Assembly (NCBI GenBank): GCA_050700495.1
Contig: JBOHHF010000352.1
Coordinates: forward strand, 1 to 16,519
DNA length: 16,519 nt
Origin: GCA-003244245 sp050700495
GTDB lineage: Bacteria; Actinomycetota; Actinomycetes; Mycobacteriales; Pseudonocardiaceae
Direction: 5' to 3'
The notes below the pieces were generated by a model. The model worked only from the letters and a program-made list of their open reading frames with translations, was not told the origin of the DNA and searched no databases. The translations under genes were made by a program, and so were the position numbers. Positions 7,504 through 14,281 of the stretch are shown here, piece by piece; within the stretch, counting starts at the first letter, position 1; each line of letters opens with the position of its first letter.

Positions 7504-8841
7504 TCAGCCTCCGGGTGCGGTGCTTGGTGGATCGATAGTGTCGATGCGGACGCGCGCGATGCGCCGTCCTTCCAACTCCGTCACGGTGAAGCGGTGGTCA
7601 AGTGCCTCGATGCTCTCCGCCATGCTGGGTAGGTGACCGAGCTGGGACACCACAAAGCCGGCGAGAGTGTTGTAATGACCCTCAGGAAGCCCGATGCCGA
7701 CCAGTTCACGAACGGCGTCCAGGTGCGACAGCCCGTCCAGCTCGACACTGCCGTCGTCCAGCCGGCGGCTGGGCCGGCCGCTTGGGTCGTACTCGTCCTC
7801 GATGTCCCCGACCAGTTCTTCGATGAGGTCCTCGAGCGTCACGATGCCGTCCGTGCCGCCGTACTCGTCCACGACAATGGCGAGATGCCCACTGCGACGC
7901 ATCTGGGATAATGCGGACACCAAGGGCAGCGTTCCGGGCAGCCAGGGTGCATCCCGGGCGAGCTCGGCGACGGTCTGGGGCTGGTCGGCCCGCGAGTGAC
8001 CGTGATGGCGGCGATGGGCGGCGGTGAGCACGTCGCGGACGTGCGCCACGCCCAGGACGTCGTCGGGCGAATCTCCGGCGACGGGGTAGCGGGAGTGTGG
8101 TCGGCTGGCGATGTAGTTGGCAGCCTCCTCGATCGGCATCGTCGCGGCCAGGAAGTCGACCTCGGTCCGTGGAATCATGACCTCGCTCAGCACCCGGTCG
8201 GTAGCGGTGAAAACGTCGGTGAGGACCCGCCGCTCCTCCGGCGTGAGCTCCTCATGGCTACCGACCAGGACTCGCAGCTCCGCCTCGCTGACTTCGTCGG
8301 TCTTGGCGTGCGGGTCGATGCCCAGCAGGCGGACGACCGCGTTGGTCGATACCGACAGCAGCCAGATCACCGGGCGGAACAGCTGGGCGATGCGATTCAG
8401 AATGGGTGCGACGAACAGCGCCACCGGCTCAGGTCGCTGCAGGGCCAGCCGTTTGGGGACGAGCTCCCCGAGTACGAGTGAGATGTAGGCCACGACCAAC
8501 GTGACAGCCGCCAGCGCCACGGTCTCGGCCAGTGCCTCCGGCAATCCCCATCCGGCCAGCACCTGCTGCAGGCTGACCGCGATGGTCACGCCACCGTAAC
8601 TCGCCGCGAAGAAACCGGCGACGGTGACGCCAATCTGGACCGCGGACAGGTACCGGCTGGAGTCCTCGTGCAGATGTGCGACCGCCCTGCCGCGCCGGCC
8701 GCGCTCGGTGAGCCTACGGACCTGTGCTTCCCGCAGCGAGACCAGCGCGAGCTCCGACGCCGCGAAGTAACCGCCGATCAGCACGAACAGCAGGATCAAG
8801 AAGCTGGCGAACAGGCTGCTCATCTCGACATGATTGCCCAC
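7504..8841 (-). CDS. CNNM/CBS-domain membrane protein of the CorC/HlyC (hemolysin-like) family
   Basis: A 445-residue protein with the full family layout. The N-terminal CNNM (DUF21) membrane domain (about 8-180) has several hydrophobic segments and the conserved GELVPKRLALQ (125-135). A pair of CBS domains follows (about 215-350), beginning EVMIPRTEV and ending VVDEYGGTDGIVTLEDLIEE. The C-terminal transporter-associated (CorC_HlyC) domain covers about 365-438. Relatives are linked to Mg2+/Co2+ homeostasis or efflux; the cation here is not known. The start is uncertain: GTG at 8841 has GGGAG about 9 nt upstream, while ATG at 8823 (residue 7) lacks a good site, so I keep 8841. It looks monocistronic. 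Confidence 0.9.
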   Translation of the reverse strand: MGNHVEMSSLFASFLILLFVLIGGYFAASELALVSLREAQVRRLTERGRRGRAVAHLHEDSSRYLSAVQIGVTVAGFFAASYGGVTIAVSLQQVLAGWGLPEALAETVALAAVTLVVAYISLVLGELVPKRLALQRPEPVALFVAPILNRIAQLFRPVIWLLSVSTNAVVRLLGIDPHAKTDEVSEAELRVLVGSHEELTPEERRVLTDVFTATDRVLSEVMIPRTEVDFLAATMPIEEAANYIASRPHSRYPVAGDSPDDVLGVAHVRDVLTAAHRRHHGHSRADQPQTVAELARDAPWLPGTLPLVSALSQMRRSGHLAIVVDEYGGTDGIVTLEDLIEELVGDIEDEYDPSGRPSRRLDDGSVELDGLSHLDAVRELVGIGLPEGHYNTLAGFVVSQLGHLPSMAESIEALDHRFTVTELEGRRIARVRIDTIDPPSTAPGG

Positions 8842-8991
8842 CCCGCATCCGCTCCCGAGGACGCGGTCAGCGCCCAGCTGGGTCAGCTGCTCATCGATGC
8901 CGGGTTCACCGGCATCGGGAGGTGTGCCGGACCGGACGGCGAGCCCTACCAGCTCGGCGCCGGACGATTGCTGCTGACCGCGCGCTGGTGA
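8830..8991 (+). pseudogene. Possible C-terminal remnant of a SAM-dependent methyltransferase
   Basis: This 53-codon plus-strand frame has about 80% G/C at third positions. It reads QLGQLLIDAGFTGIG, then GEPYQLGAGRLLLTARW and a stop, like the last helix-strand-strand of class I methyltransferases (LLxxAGF... pattern). No upstream methyltransferase body exists on this strand, because the cation-transporter gene occupies it in antisense. There is no ribosome binding site. It overlaps the 5' end of that gene by 12 bp. The family name is tentative; the coding-like composition is the firmer observation. Confidence 0.35.
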
Positions 8992-9044
8992 GAATCTCTT
9001 CCAACCTCCGTCGACGCGCGGACGCCCCGTCGTGATCCCGCCAC

Positions 9045-9096
9045 ATGGATGCTTGTGGTAGTTGCGGAAGGTCTGCGAACAGCGACAAGCATCCAG
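9045..9096. repeat. Hairpin repeat, copy A
   Basis: TGGATGCTTGT (9046-9056) pairs perfectly with ACAAGCATCCA (9085-9095) across a 28-nt loop. The flanks (ACATGGATGC, CAGCGACAAG) are shared with copy B at 14022-14077. It lies between the cation-transporter gene and the small-peptide gene. It has no U-run, so it is not a standard terminator; it resembles a dispersed palindromic repeat. Confidence 0.8.
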
Positions 9097-9206
9097 GGGC
9101 GACTACACCGACGAAGAGGCTGTTGTGGTGGTGTAAGTAGCTCCCGGAACAGTTACGTGCCGCTACCGATTGCCACTGGCGCTACTCCGAGGCACGGTAT
9201 GTGGTG

Positions 9207-9238
9207 CCCGGATTACCGGGAAGCACCTTGCCAGGAGG
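9207..9238 (+). promoter_or_regulatory. Leader hairpin and strong ribosome binding site of the small-peptide gene
   Basis: CCCGG (9207-9211), loop ATTA and CCGGG (9216-9220) make a tight perfect 5-bp stem. AGGAGG at 9233-9238 follows, 6 nt before ATG 9245. This is the best Shine-Dalgarno sequence in the window and implies high translation. Whether the small stem is regulatory is a guess. I could not fix a promoter; TTGCCA near 9169-9174 is the only -35-like string I noticed. Confidence 0.45.
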
Positions 9239-9244
9239 ATTTCG

Positions 9245-9469
9245 ATGTCTGATGCGACGAACGTCGCCGCGCTCGACGGGCAGCACGCGGAGCTGCTGCC
9301 GTCCCGTACCGTCCTGTCGCTGCTCAGCGGGATCGATCTAGGCATCGACGGCGCTCCGGGTACTCCCGGCACACCCGGCACGGCTACTCCCGGCCGTGAC
9401 ATGCTCCCGATCGACTTGCCAGCCCCCCTCGGTAACAGCGGCAGCGCCGGCAGCAGCAGTCATGGCTGA
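9245..9469 (+). CDS. Small Gly/Pro/Thr-rich peptide, candidate precursor of a modified peptide
   Basis: A 74-residue peptide whose start is fixed by AGGAGG 6 nt upstream. The N-terminal half is acidic and leader-like (MSDATNVAALDGQHAELLP), followed by SRTVLSLLSGIDLGIDG. The C-terminal half is low-complexity: APGTPGTPGTATPG, then RDMLPIDLPAPLGNSGSAGS and a Ser/His/Gly end. It has no Cys, no transmembrane segment and no obvious Sec signal. From memory, actinobacteria carry other small peptides with an ELLPxRTVLS-like segment before Gly-rich tails, but I cannot verify that here. The next gene, 172 bp downstream on the same strand, is a metallo-beta-lactamase/Rieske enzyme. A precursor-peptide role is inferred from size, composition and neighbour; a small structural or regulatory protein is the alternative. 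Confidence 0.75.
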   Translation: MSDATNVAALDGQHAELLPSRTVLSLLSGIDLGIDGAPGTPGTPGTATPGRDMLPIDLPAPLGNSGSAGSSSHG

Positions 9470-9525
9470 GCCGACCACCGCTGGCGACGAGCTCTCCTGA
9501 CTCCTTCCGCGCTGCGCGCACCACG

Positions 9526-9543
9526 TGACACCGCCGCGTGTCA
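9526..9543 (+). promoter_or_regulatory. Small hairpin between the peptide gene and the MBL/Rieske gene
   Basis: TGACAC (9526-9531) pairs with GTGTCA (9538-9543) over a CGCCGC loop. It lies 57 nt after the peptide stop and about 100 nt before the enzyme start. It could act as a processing or attenuation site giving more peptide than enzyme message, but it has no U-run and is short, so chance is possible. Confidence 0.3.
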
Positions 9544-9641
9544 GCCCGCCGGATAGGCTGCCATCGCCTTGTCCCGCTGGCCATGAGCGCACGCTGACCC
9601 TTCGATTCCACTGGCCGGCCACGACACGTGGAGGAGATGGG

Positions 9642-11177
9642 ATGCGCGTCACCGGCATCGGGCATGCCGGGTTGTTCATCGAGACGCACGCGGGCAGTGT
9701 GCTGTGCGATCCATGGGTGAACCCGGCGTTCTTCGGGTCGTGGTTCCCGTTCCCGGACAACAGCGCGCTGGACTGGGACAACCTCGGGCGGGCTGACTAC
9801 CTCTACGTCTCGCACCTGCACCGCGACCACTTCGACGCCGAGCTGCTGCGCCGCCACGTGCGCAAGGACACCACGGTGCTGCTGCCGGAGTACCCGACCG
9901 ACGAGTTGGAGCGCGAGCTGGCGGCGCTGGGCTTCACGGAATTCCTGCGCACCGACAGCGGAATCCCCGTCGAGCGTGACGGGCTCCGCATCATGATCAC
10001 ATCACTGACCGGGCCGAGTGACGGACCGATCGGGGACTCGGCGCTGTCGCTCGACGATGGGCGCACCGTGTTGCTGAACCAGAACGACGCGCACCCGCTC
10101 GACATCGAGGCGCTGCGCGAGTTCGGGGACGTGCACGCCTACTTCACGCAGTTCTCCGGTGCGATCTGGTGGCCGATGGTCTATGACCTGCCCGAGGGCG
10201 CGAAACGGGAGTTCGCGCGGCGCAAGCGCGCCGGGCAGTCCGACCGGGCGCTGCGCTACATCGGCGCCGTCGGTGCCGCGCACGTGTTCCCCAATGCCGG
10301 GCCGCCGTGCTTCCTGGACGAGGAACTGTTCGGCCTCAACGGGCATGGGGTCGACGGGGAAAGCATCTTCACCGACCAGGTCGAGTTCCTCACCGAATTA
10401 CGCGCCGCGCGGCCCACGGTGTCGGCGCACCTGCTGCTGCCGGGCACCGTCGTCGACCTCAACGGCCCGCACTGCACGCTGACGCACCAGCAGCACACCG
10501 ACGCCGAGATCTCCCACATCTTCCAGGAGAAGACGGCGTACCTGATGGAGCTGCAGGCGCGCAAGCAGCCTGCGCTGGCCCGGGAGCGGGAGAGCCGCGC
10601 TCCGGTGCCCGCCGACCTCCTCGATCAACTCAAAACCTGGTGGGAACCGCTGCTCAAGCGCGCCGACAACATCTGCGAAGGGGTGGGCGGCCCGGTGCGT
10701 CTCGACGCCGGCGAGCTGTCGGTGGTCGTCGACTTCCCCGCCCGCGAGGTCCGCCGCTACGCCGGGGAGAACTGCCGCTACCGCTTGTCCACCGCCGCGG
10801 ACCTGATCGCGACCAACGTCGTGCGCCACGAGGTCGACTGGTCCAACAGCCTGTTCCTCTCCTCCCGGTTCACCGCGCGGCGCGTCGGGCAGTACAACGA
10901 GTACGTCTACATCTTCTTCAAGTGCCTGTCCGAGGAGCGCATCGACTACGTCGAGAACTGGTACGACGAGCAGAATGACGACGGCCAGGACATCGAGCTC
11001 GACGGTTGGCGCGTGCAGCGACGCTGCCCGCACCTGCGCGCCGACCTCAGCAAGTTCGGCAGCATCTCCGACGGCGTGCTGACCTGCGCCCTGCACGGCT
11101 GGCGCTTCGACCTCGCCACTGGCCGCTGCCTCACCTCCGGCGGTCACGAGATCCGCGCCACCCCCCAGGACGCCTGA
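9642..11177 (+). CDS. Metallo-beta-lactamase-fold hydrolase fused to a C-terminal Rieske [2Fe-2S] domain
   Basis: A 511-residue two-domain enzyme. Residues about 1-290 have a metallo-beta-lactamase fold, with DPW (23-25), the metal-binding motif SHLHRDHFD (H58, H60, D62, H63) and a later NQNDAHP (147-152). It resembles the UlaG-like and CMP-sialic-acid-hydroxylase-like branches more than beta-lactamases. A helical middle (about 290-450) leads to a Rieske domain with C462-P-H464 and C482-A-L-H485-G-W, all four cluster ligands present. CMP-Neu5Ac hydroxylase joins the same two folds in the opposite order. The start is ATG 9642 with GAGGAG at 9631-9636; the open frame to 9525 is not needed. The reaction is probably an iron-dependent oxidation or hydroxylation, but the substrate is unknown. 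The small peptide just upstream is a candidate substrate; that link is inference. Confidence 0.85.
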   Translation: MRVTGIGHAGLFIETHAGSVLCDPWVNPAFFGSWFPFPDNSALDWDNLGRADYLYVSHLHRDHFDAELLRRHVRKDTTVLLPEYPTDELERELAALGFTEFLRTDSGIPVERDGLRIMITSLTGPSDGPIGDSALSLDDGRTVLLNQNDAHPLDIEALREFGDVHAYFTQFSGAIWWPMVYDLPEGAKREFARRKRAGQSDRALRYIGAVGAAHVFPNAGPPCFLDEELFGLNGHGVDGESIFTDQVEFLTELRAARPTVSAHLLLPGTVVDLNGPHCTLTHQQHTDAEISHIFQEKTAYLMELQARKQPALARERESRAPVPADLLDQLKTWWEPLLKRADNICEGVGGPVRLDAGELSVVVDFPAREVRRYAGENCRYRLSTAADLIATNVVRHEVDWSNSLFLSSRFTARRVGQYNEYVYIFFKCLSEERIDYVENWYDEQNDDGQDIELDGWRVQRRCPHLRADLSKFGSISDGVLTCALHGWRFDLATGRCLTSGGHEIRATPQDA

Positions 11178-11218
11178 CGCGGTTTGCGCGGCAAACCCCG
11201 GCCCCGACCGTGACGGTA

Positions 11219-12247
11219 ATGTGCGGGGCCGTGCCCACGATGCTTGCCGAGCTCACGACGATGCGACTGGGCGGGCCTGCTGGGGAGTACGAGGCCGTGG
11301 GCACGTCCGAGCACCTTGTCGCGCTGATCCGGGAGGCCGACGCCGCGGGCATGCCGGTGCTCGTGATGGGGGGCGGCTCCAACCTCGTCGTCGGCGACCA
11401 AGGCTTCGAAGGTCTGGTCGTGCAGGTCGCCACGGCCGGGCTGGCGGTGCACGGGGAGGAGGTCACTGTCGATGCCGGCGTCGAGTGGGACACCGTCGTG
11501 GAGACCTCGCTCGACGCGGGGCTCGCCGGGCTGGAGCCACTGTCGGGCATTCCGGGATCGGCCGGGGGAACCCCTGTGCAGAACGTGGGTGCCTACGGTG
11601 GCCTGACCTCAGACCTACTCCGCCGCCTGACGGTGTATGACCGCGCAACCGGCACGACCGAGCAGTGGGCGCCAGGCAGGTGCGGCTTTGGCAGCCACCG
11701 GCAGTCGGTCTTCAAACACAGCGACCGCTACGTGGTGCTCGACGTGACCTTCCAGCTGACCCGCTCCACCCGATCACACCCCATCCGTTATGCGGGTCTC
11801 GCCGAACGGCTCGGTATCGGACTCAGCGCAACCGCACCGACCAGACAGGTACGAGACGCCGTCCTCGCTCTGCGCCGTGAGCGGGGCATGATCCTTGATG
11901 CCGACGATCACGACACGTGGAGCGTCGGATCGTTCTTCATCAATCCTGTGCTCGCGTCGGTGCCGGACAAGGCACGAGACTGCCCGCACTATCCCGATCC
12001 AGCGGGGACGAAGCTGCCGGCAGCGTGGCTCATCGAACATGCCGGTTTTCCCCGTGGATACGGTCGCGACTGGGGTCGCGGCGCGGTTGCGCTGTCGTCG
12101 AAACACGCCCTGGCCGTGACGAACCGCGGTACCGCCACGACCGCCGAGGTCATGGAATTCGCCGCCCACCTCCGGGACGGCGTTGAGCAGCGGTTCGGCA
12201 TCCGCCTCGGGCCGGAATGCGACCTGGTGAACTGCAAGATCGGCTAG
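11219..12247 (+). CDS. murB: UDP-N-acetylmuramate dehydrogenase (UDP-N-acetylenolpyruvoylglucosamine reductase)
   Basis: MurB reduces UDP-GlcNAc-enolpyruvate to UDP-MurNAc with NADPH and FAD in cytoplasmic peptidoglycan synthesis. The 342-residue product has the normal length. Motifs seen are LTTMRLGGPA near the N-terminus, the FAD-binding VMGGGSNLVVGD (49-60), SGIPGSAGGTPVQNVGAYG (109-127), the catalytic Ser in GSFFINP (S238), and the C-terminal Glu in GPECDLVN (E333). ATG 11219 is chosen because the conserved N-terminal motif begins soon after. GTG 11231 and ATG 11240 are also possible, and no ribosome binding site is strong. It starts 41 bp after the MBL/Rieske gene, so read-through is possible. 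A copy of its last ~25 codons is found at 6429-6515. Confidence 0.93.
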   Translation: MCGAVPTMLAELTTMRLGGPAGEYEAVGTSEHLVALIREADAAGMPVLVMGGGSNLVVGDQGFEGLVVQVATAGLAVHGEEVTVDAGVEWDTVVETSLDAGLAGLEPLSGIPGSAGGTPVQNVGAYGGLTSDLLRRLTVYDRATGTTEQWAPGRCGFGSHRQSVFKHSDRYVVLDVTFQLTRSTRSHPIRYAGLAERLGIGLSATAPTRQVRDAVLALRRERGMILDADDHDTWSVGSFFINPVLASVPDKARDCPHYPDPAGTKLPAAWLIEHAGFPRGYGRDWGRGAVALSSKHALAVTNRGTATTAEVMEFAAHLRDGVEQRFGIRLGPECDLVNCKIG

Positions 12248-12305
12248 ATCATCGCGGAACGATCTCCAGCAGCCACTCCGCCGTCGTCCACTCAGCACGT
12301 CGTCC

Positions 12306-12566
12306 TCAGCCGGTGGTCTGCTTCCGGCGCCCAGGGCCGTATCGAGGGAGATGGATGAGACTCGCATCTGCCTGCACGTCTGCGACAACATCGCGGACTC
12401 GTGCACGTCGCCAATTCAAGATCATCCGCAGTAGGGCTTCCTCGTTCTTCGGCGTCGACGCCACGATCGCAGCCAGCAACTCGTTTCGTCGAGTCCCGGC
12501 GCCCGCCTCGTTAGCAGCGGCCACCAGCTGGTCAAGTCGACGGTCGGCAGCGAGCGACCAGTTGAC
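12306..12566 (-). pseudogene. Small conserved-looking actinobacterial protein, 5' end lost
   Basis: The minus-strand frame from 12566 reads VNWSLAADRRLDQLVAAANE, continues through ELLAAIVASTPKNEEALLRM, and ends IHLPRYGPGRRKQTTG. This helix-rich pattern with a basic Pro-Gly-Arg tail looks like small hypothetical proteins of actinobacteria. Codon use favours G/C at the third position. The natural start seems lost: the expected first codon is GTC, and the open frame upstream to 12698 is only antisense to a broken vapC. The left part may still be translated from an upstream start. Function unknown. The broken 5' end meets the broken 5' end of the vapC remnant. Confidence 0.5.
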
Positions 12567-12573
12567 AGCTGCA

Positions 12574-12976
12574 GCCGTCGGTAAGGCGTTGTGGGCCTTC
12601 GCGTCAGCTTCGAGCGTCGCGGACGTCGTCGAACCGCTGATCCTCGACGGAGCGGTCGCCGTCAGCGCCGTAATATTGCTGGAGATGCTGCGCTTCACTC
12701 GCAGCCCGGCCGACCATCAGCGGCTGGCCACCAACCTCGCTGGCCTACCCCGTGTGAACACGACCGAGGACGTATGCCAGCGCGCCCTTGACGTCCAGCG
12801 CGAGCTCGCCGCGCGCGATGAGCACCGCGGGGTGAAGGTGCCCGATCTGCTGATCGCCGCTGCCGCGGAGGCCGCCAGCCTGACCGTCCTGCAACTACGA
12901 CGCCGACTACGACCGGATCGCGGCAGTCACCAACCAGGGCGCCGAATGGGTAGTCGCGCGCGGTTCGGTCGACTGA
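12574..12976 (+). pseudogene. Decayed VapC-type PIN-domain toxin, frameshifted
   Basis: The frame reads VADVVEPLILDGAVAVSAVI, then LLEMLRFTRS, and later GVKVPDLLIAAAAEAASLTV, all typical of a VapC PIN domain, with the conserved Glu in LLEM and the Asp in VPDLL. At 12893-12894 there is one extra A: removing it restores LHYDADYDRIAAVTNQ...EWVVARGSVD and a stop at 12974-12976. The N-terminal VDKSAL-type motif is degraded to VGKAL, so the first catalytic Asp is gone, and there is no start codon or ribosome binding site. No antitoxin precedes it. In the unshifted frame the reading runs on into vapB, which misleadingly looks like one long gene. Confidence 0.75.
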
Positions 12977-12990
12977 TCCGCCGCACTTTG

Positions 12991-13028
12991 TCGAGGGAAC
13001 GCTCGACGGTGAAAGGGAGCAGTATGCT
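12991..13028 (+). promoter_or_regulatory. Putative vapB promoter/operator
   Basis: TCGAG (12991-12995) and CTCGA (13002-13006) form an inverted repeat with a 6-nt spacer, a plausible site for VapB autorepression. TATGCT at 13023-13028 looks like a -10 box, with ATG 13036 exactly 7 nt after it, which would give a leaderless mRNA. No good -35 is visible. AGGGAG at 13014-13019 would instead serve the ATG at 13024, though with only 4 nt spacing. Confidence 0.4.
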
Positions 13029-13035
13029 CATCTGC

Positions 13036-13275
13036 ATGAGGACAACCATCAATCTGCCTGACGGGCTGGCAGAGGCGGCCAAGCGGCGGGCGGCCGAGGA
13101 CGGGCGCACGTTCACCAGCCTGGTCGAGGAGGGTCTGCGGCGAGTGCTGGCTGACGACGGCGCGGCGCACGCCGTCCGCCTGCCGTCATACGGCGACCCA
13201 GCCGGTCGGCTCCTCGTCGACGTGACTGACCGCGAGGCCCTGTGGGCCGCCCTCGATGCTGACGCCGCCCGGTGA
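13036..13275 (+). CDS. vapB: VapB-type ribbon-helix-helix antitoxin
   Basis: A 79-residue antitoxin. MRTTINLPDGLAEAAKRRAA followed by GRTFTSLVEEGLRRVLAD is a ribbon-helix-helix DNA-binding domain (1-40). The C-terminal part (about 45-75, RLPSYGDPAGRLL and a DREALWAAL helix) would wrap the toxin. Family members start at MRTT, supporting ATG 13036; ATG 13024 would add four residues. Its stop overlaps the vapC start by 4 nt (GTGA), so the two are co-translated. It probably represses its own promoter with VapC. Confidence 0.87.
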   Translation: MRTTINLPDGLAEAAKRRAAEDGRTFTSLVEEGLRRVLADDGAAHAVRLPSYGDPAGRLLVDVTDREALWAALDADAAR

Positions 13276-13706
13276 TCCTGCCTGATATCAACGTCCTGGT
13301 GTACGCCTACCGGCGGGAGGCCCCCGACCACGAGCGCTACGCCACCTGGCTCGACGGCCTGGTCGGCGGCGCCGACGACCTCGCCCTGGTCGACGTCGTG
13401 CTCACCGGCTTCATCCGGGTCGTCACCAACCCGCGCATCGTGGCCGATCCGGCGCCGACGACTGAGGCCCTCGGCTTCGTCGACGTCCTGCGCGCCGCTC
13501 CCCGAGCGCGATGGCTGCCGCCGACCAGTGCCGCCTGGTCACACCTCGCGGCGATCGTCGCTGCCGACCCGCAGGTCCGGGGCAACCTCGTGCCCGACGC
13601 CTGGCTGGCTGCCCTGGCACTGGCCCACGGCTGCCGGCTGGCCACCGCCGACCGCGGCGTCGCCCGTTTCGAGGGCCTGCACTGGTTCACGCCCGTCGCT
13701 CGATGA
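13272..13706 (+). CDS. vapC: VapC-type PIN-domain ribonuclease toxin
   Basis: A 144-residue PIN-domain RNase. The N-terminal strand MILPDINVLVYAY carries the first catalytic Asp (D5). VVLTGFIRVVTNPRI (42-56) is typical of one VapC subgroup. VPDAWLAALALAHG holds D109 and RLATADRGVARF holds D127; together they form the Mg2+ site. VapC toxins usually cleave tRNA or rRNA; the target here is unknown. The start is GTG 13272, overlapping the vapB stop. Apart from a possible D41 in place of the more usual Glu, the active site looks intact, unlike the remnant upstream. Confidence 0.87.
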   Translation: MILPDINVLVYAYRREAPDHERYATWLDGLVGGADDLALVDVVLTGFIRVVTNPRIVADPAPTTEALGFVDVLRAAPRARWLPPTSAAWSHLAAIVAADPQVRGNLVPDAWLAALALAHGCRLATADRGVARFEGLHWFTPVAR

Positions 13707-14281
13707 ACCCTTACGATCATGCGTGCTCGTGGCTTGCACCTTGGTCATCCGAGACAGCCATGGCCGCTGCAGAACAGGGCGCCACAACGAAGCGGACTGA
13801 TGTCGTATACCGCCGGTCGCAGCGTTCACGATTGGGACGATTCGGTGGAGCGTATGTCGGCGCGAGTGTTCAGTCAGGTGCACGCTGGATCGGTGACAAG
13901 ATCCGGGAACTGTAGTTGCACCCCCCGTGCCAGCCGGGAACTCGCCCGACGGGCCGGCACCGCGGCGGTGTCCCGGGAGTTGCGGCCATGGCAGGGTCGA
14001 GATCGCCAGGTTCGCCGCGCTACATGGATGCTTGTCGTTGTCCGAGAGCGGCTCCTGACAGCGATAAGCATCCATGTCGCAGTCGCCTACTTCGTGGTGG
14101 CCGGAGCCGCTGTTCGGGATCACGAGGTGGTGCGCACTCCTTGCTGGGATGCCGGATGGTGTTTACGCCCGTCGGCGGACCTCTTTGGTCGGGCTCAATG
14201 GCTCACCAGCAGCAGGAGATCAGCGCAGGTAACAGCGGCGACCGAACCCTCCGACGGTGCCACCTTTTCGCCGACCCCCGA
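13707..14281. other. 575-bp stretch without a convincing gene
   Basis: Several frames are open but none shows the third-position G/C bias of the neighbours. The best is a 51-codon plus-strand frame from ATG 13759 to the stop at 13913-13915 (MAAAEQGATT... RWIGDKIREL), with about 57% G/C at third positions and no clear ribosome binding site; I do not call it. The stretch holds hairpin repeat copy B (14022-14077). Composition is lower in G+C than the flanking toxin-antitoxin genes, consistent with decayed or intergenic DNA. Confidence 0.45.
14022..14077. repeat. Hairpin repeat, copy B (16-bp stem)
   Basis: ACATGGATGCTTGTCG (14022-14037) pairs with CGATAAGCATCCATGT (14062-14077) over 16 positions with a single G.U-type wobble. 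The 24-nt loop can pair further (TGTC with GACA, GAG with CTC), giving a long near-continuous stem. The arms match copy A at 9046-9095 and the half copy at 7406-7426. It is probably a dispersed palindromic repeat or structured RNA element. Confidence 0.85.

Noticed and set aside
9046..9095. tRNA or rho-independent terminator at the hairpin repeat
   Set aside because: No cloverleaf or anticodon arm can be drawn and no U-run follows. The matching copy at 14022-14077 and the half copy at 7406-7426 point to a dispersed repeat.
10398..11147. 249-codon minus-strand open frame opposite the MBL/Rieske gene
   Set aside because: Low-complexity Val/Gly/Glu-rich antisense shadow of a gene with intact metal and Rieske motifs.
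12217..13275. Single 352-codon open frame that would fuse the murB tail, a PIN domain and VapB
   Set aside because: It starts inside murB out of frame (MRPGELQ...), runs antisense to a truncated minus-strand gene, passes through a frameshifted vapC and ends in vapB, which has its own start. It is a run-through artefact of the extra A at 12893-12894.
13759..13915. Possible 51-residue protein after vapC (MAAAEQGATT...KIREL)
   Set aside because: Third-position G/C is only about 57%, there is no clear ribosome binding site, and no family is recognised; kept only as a note in the gap description.
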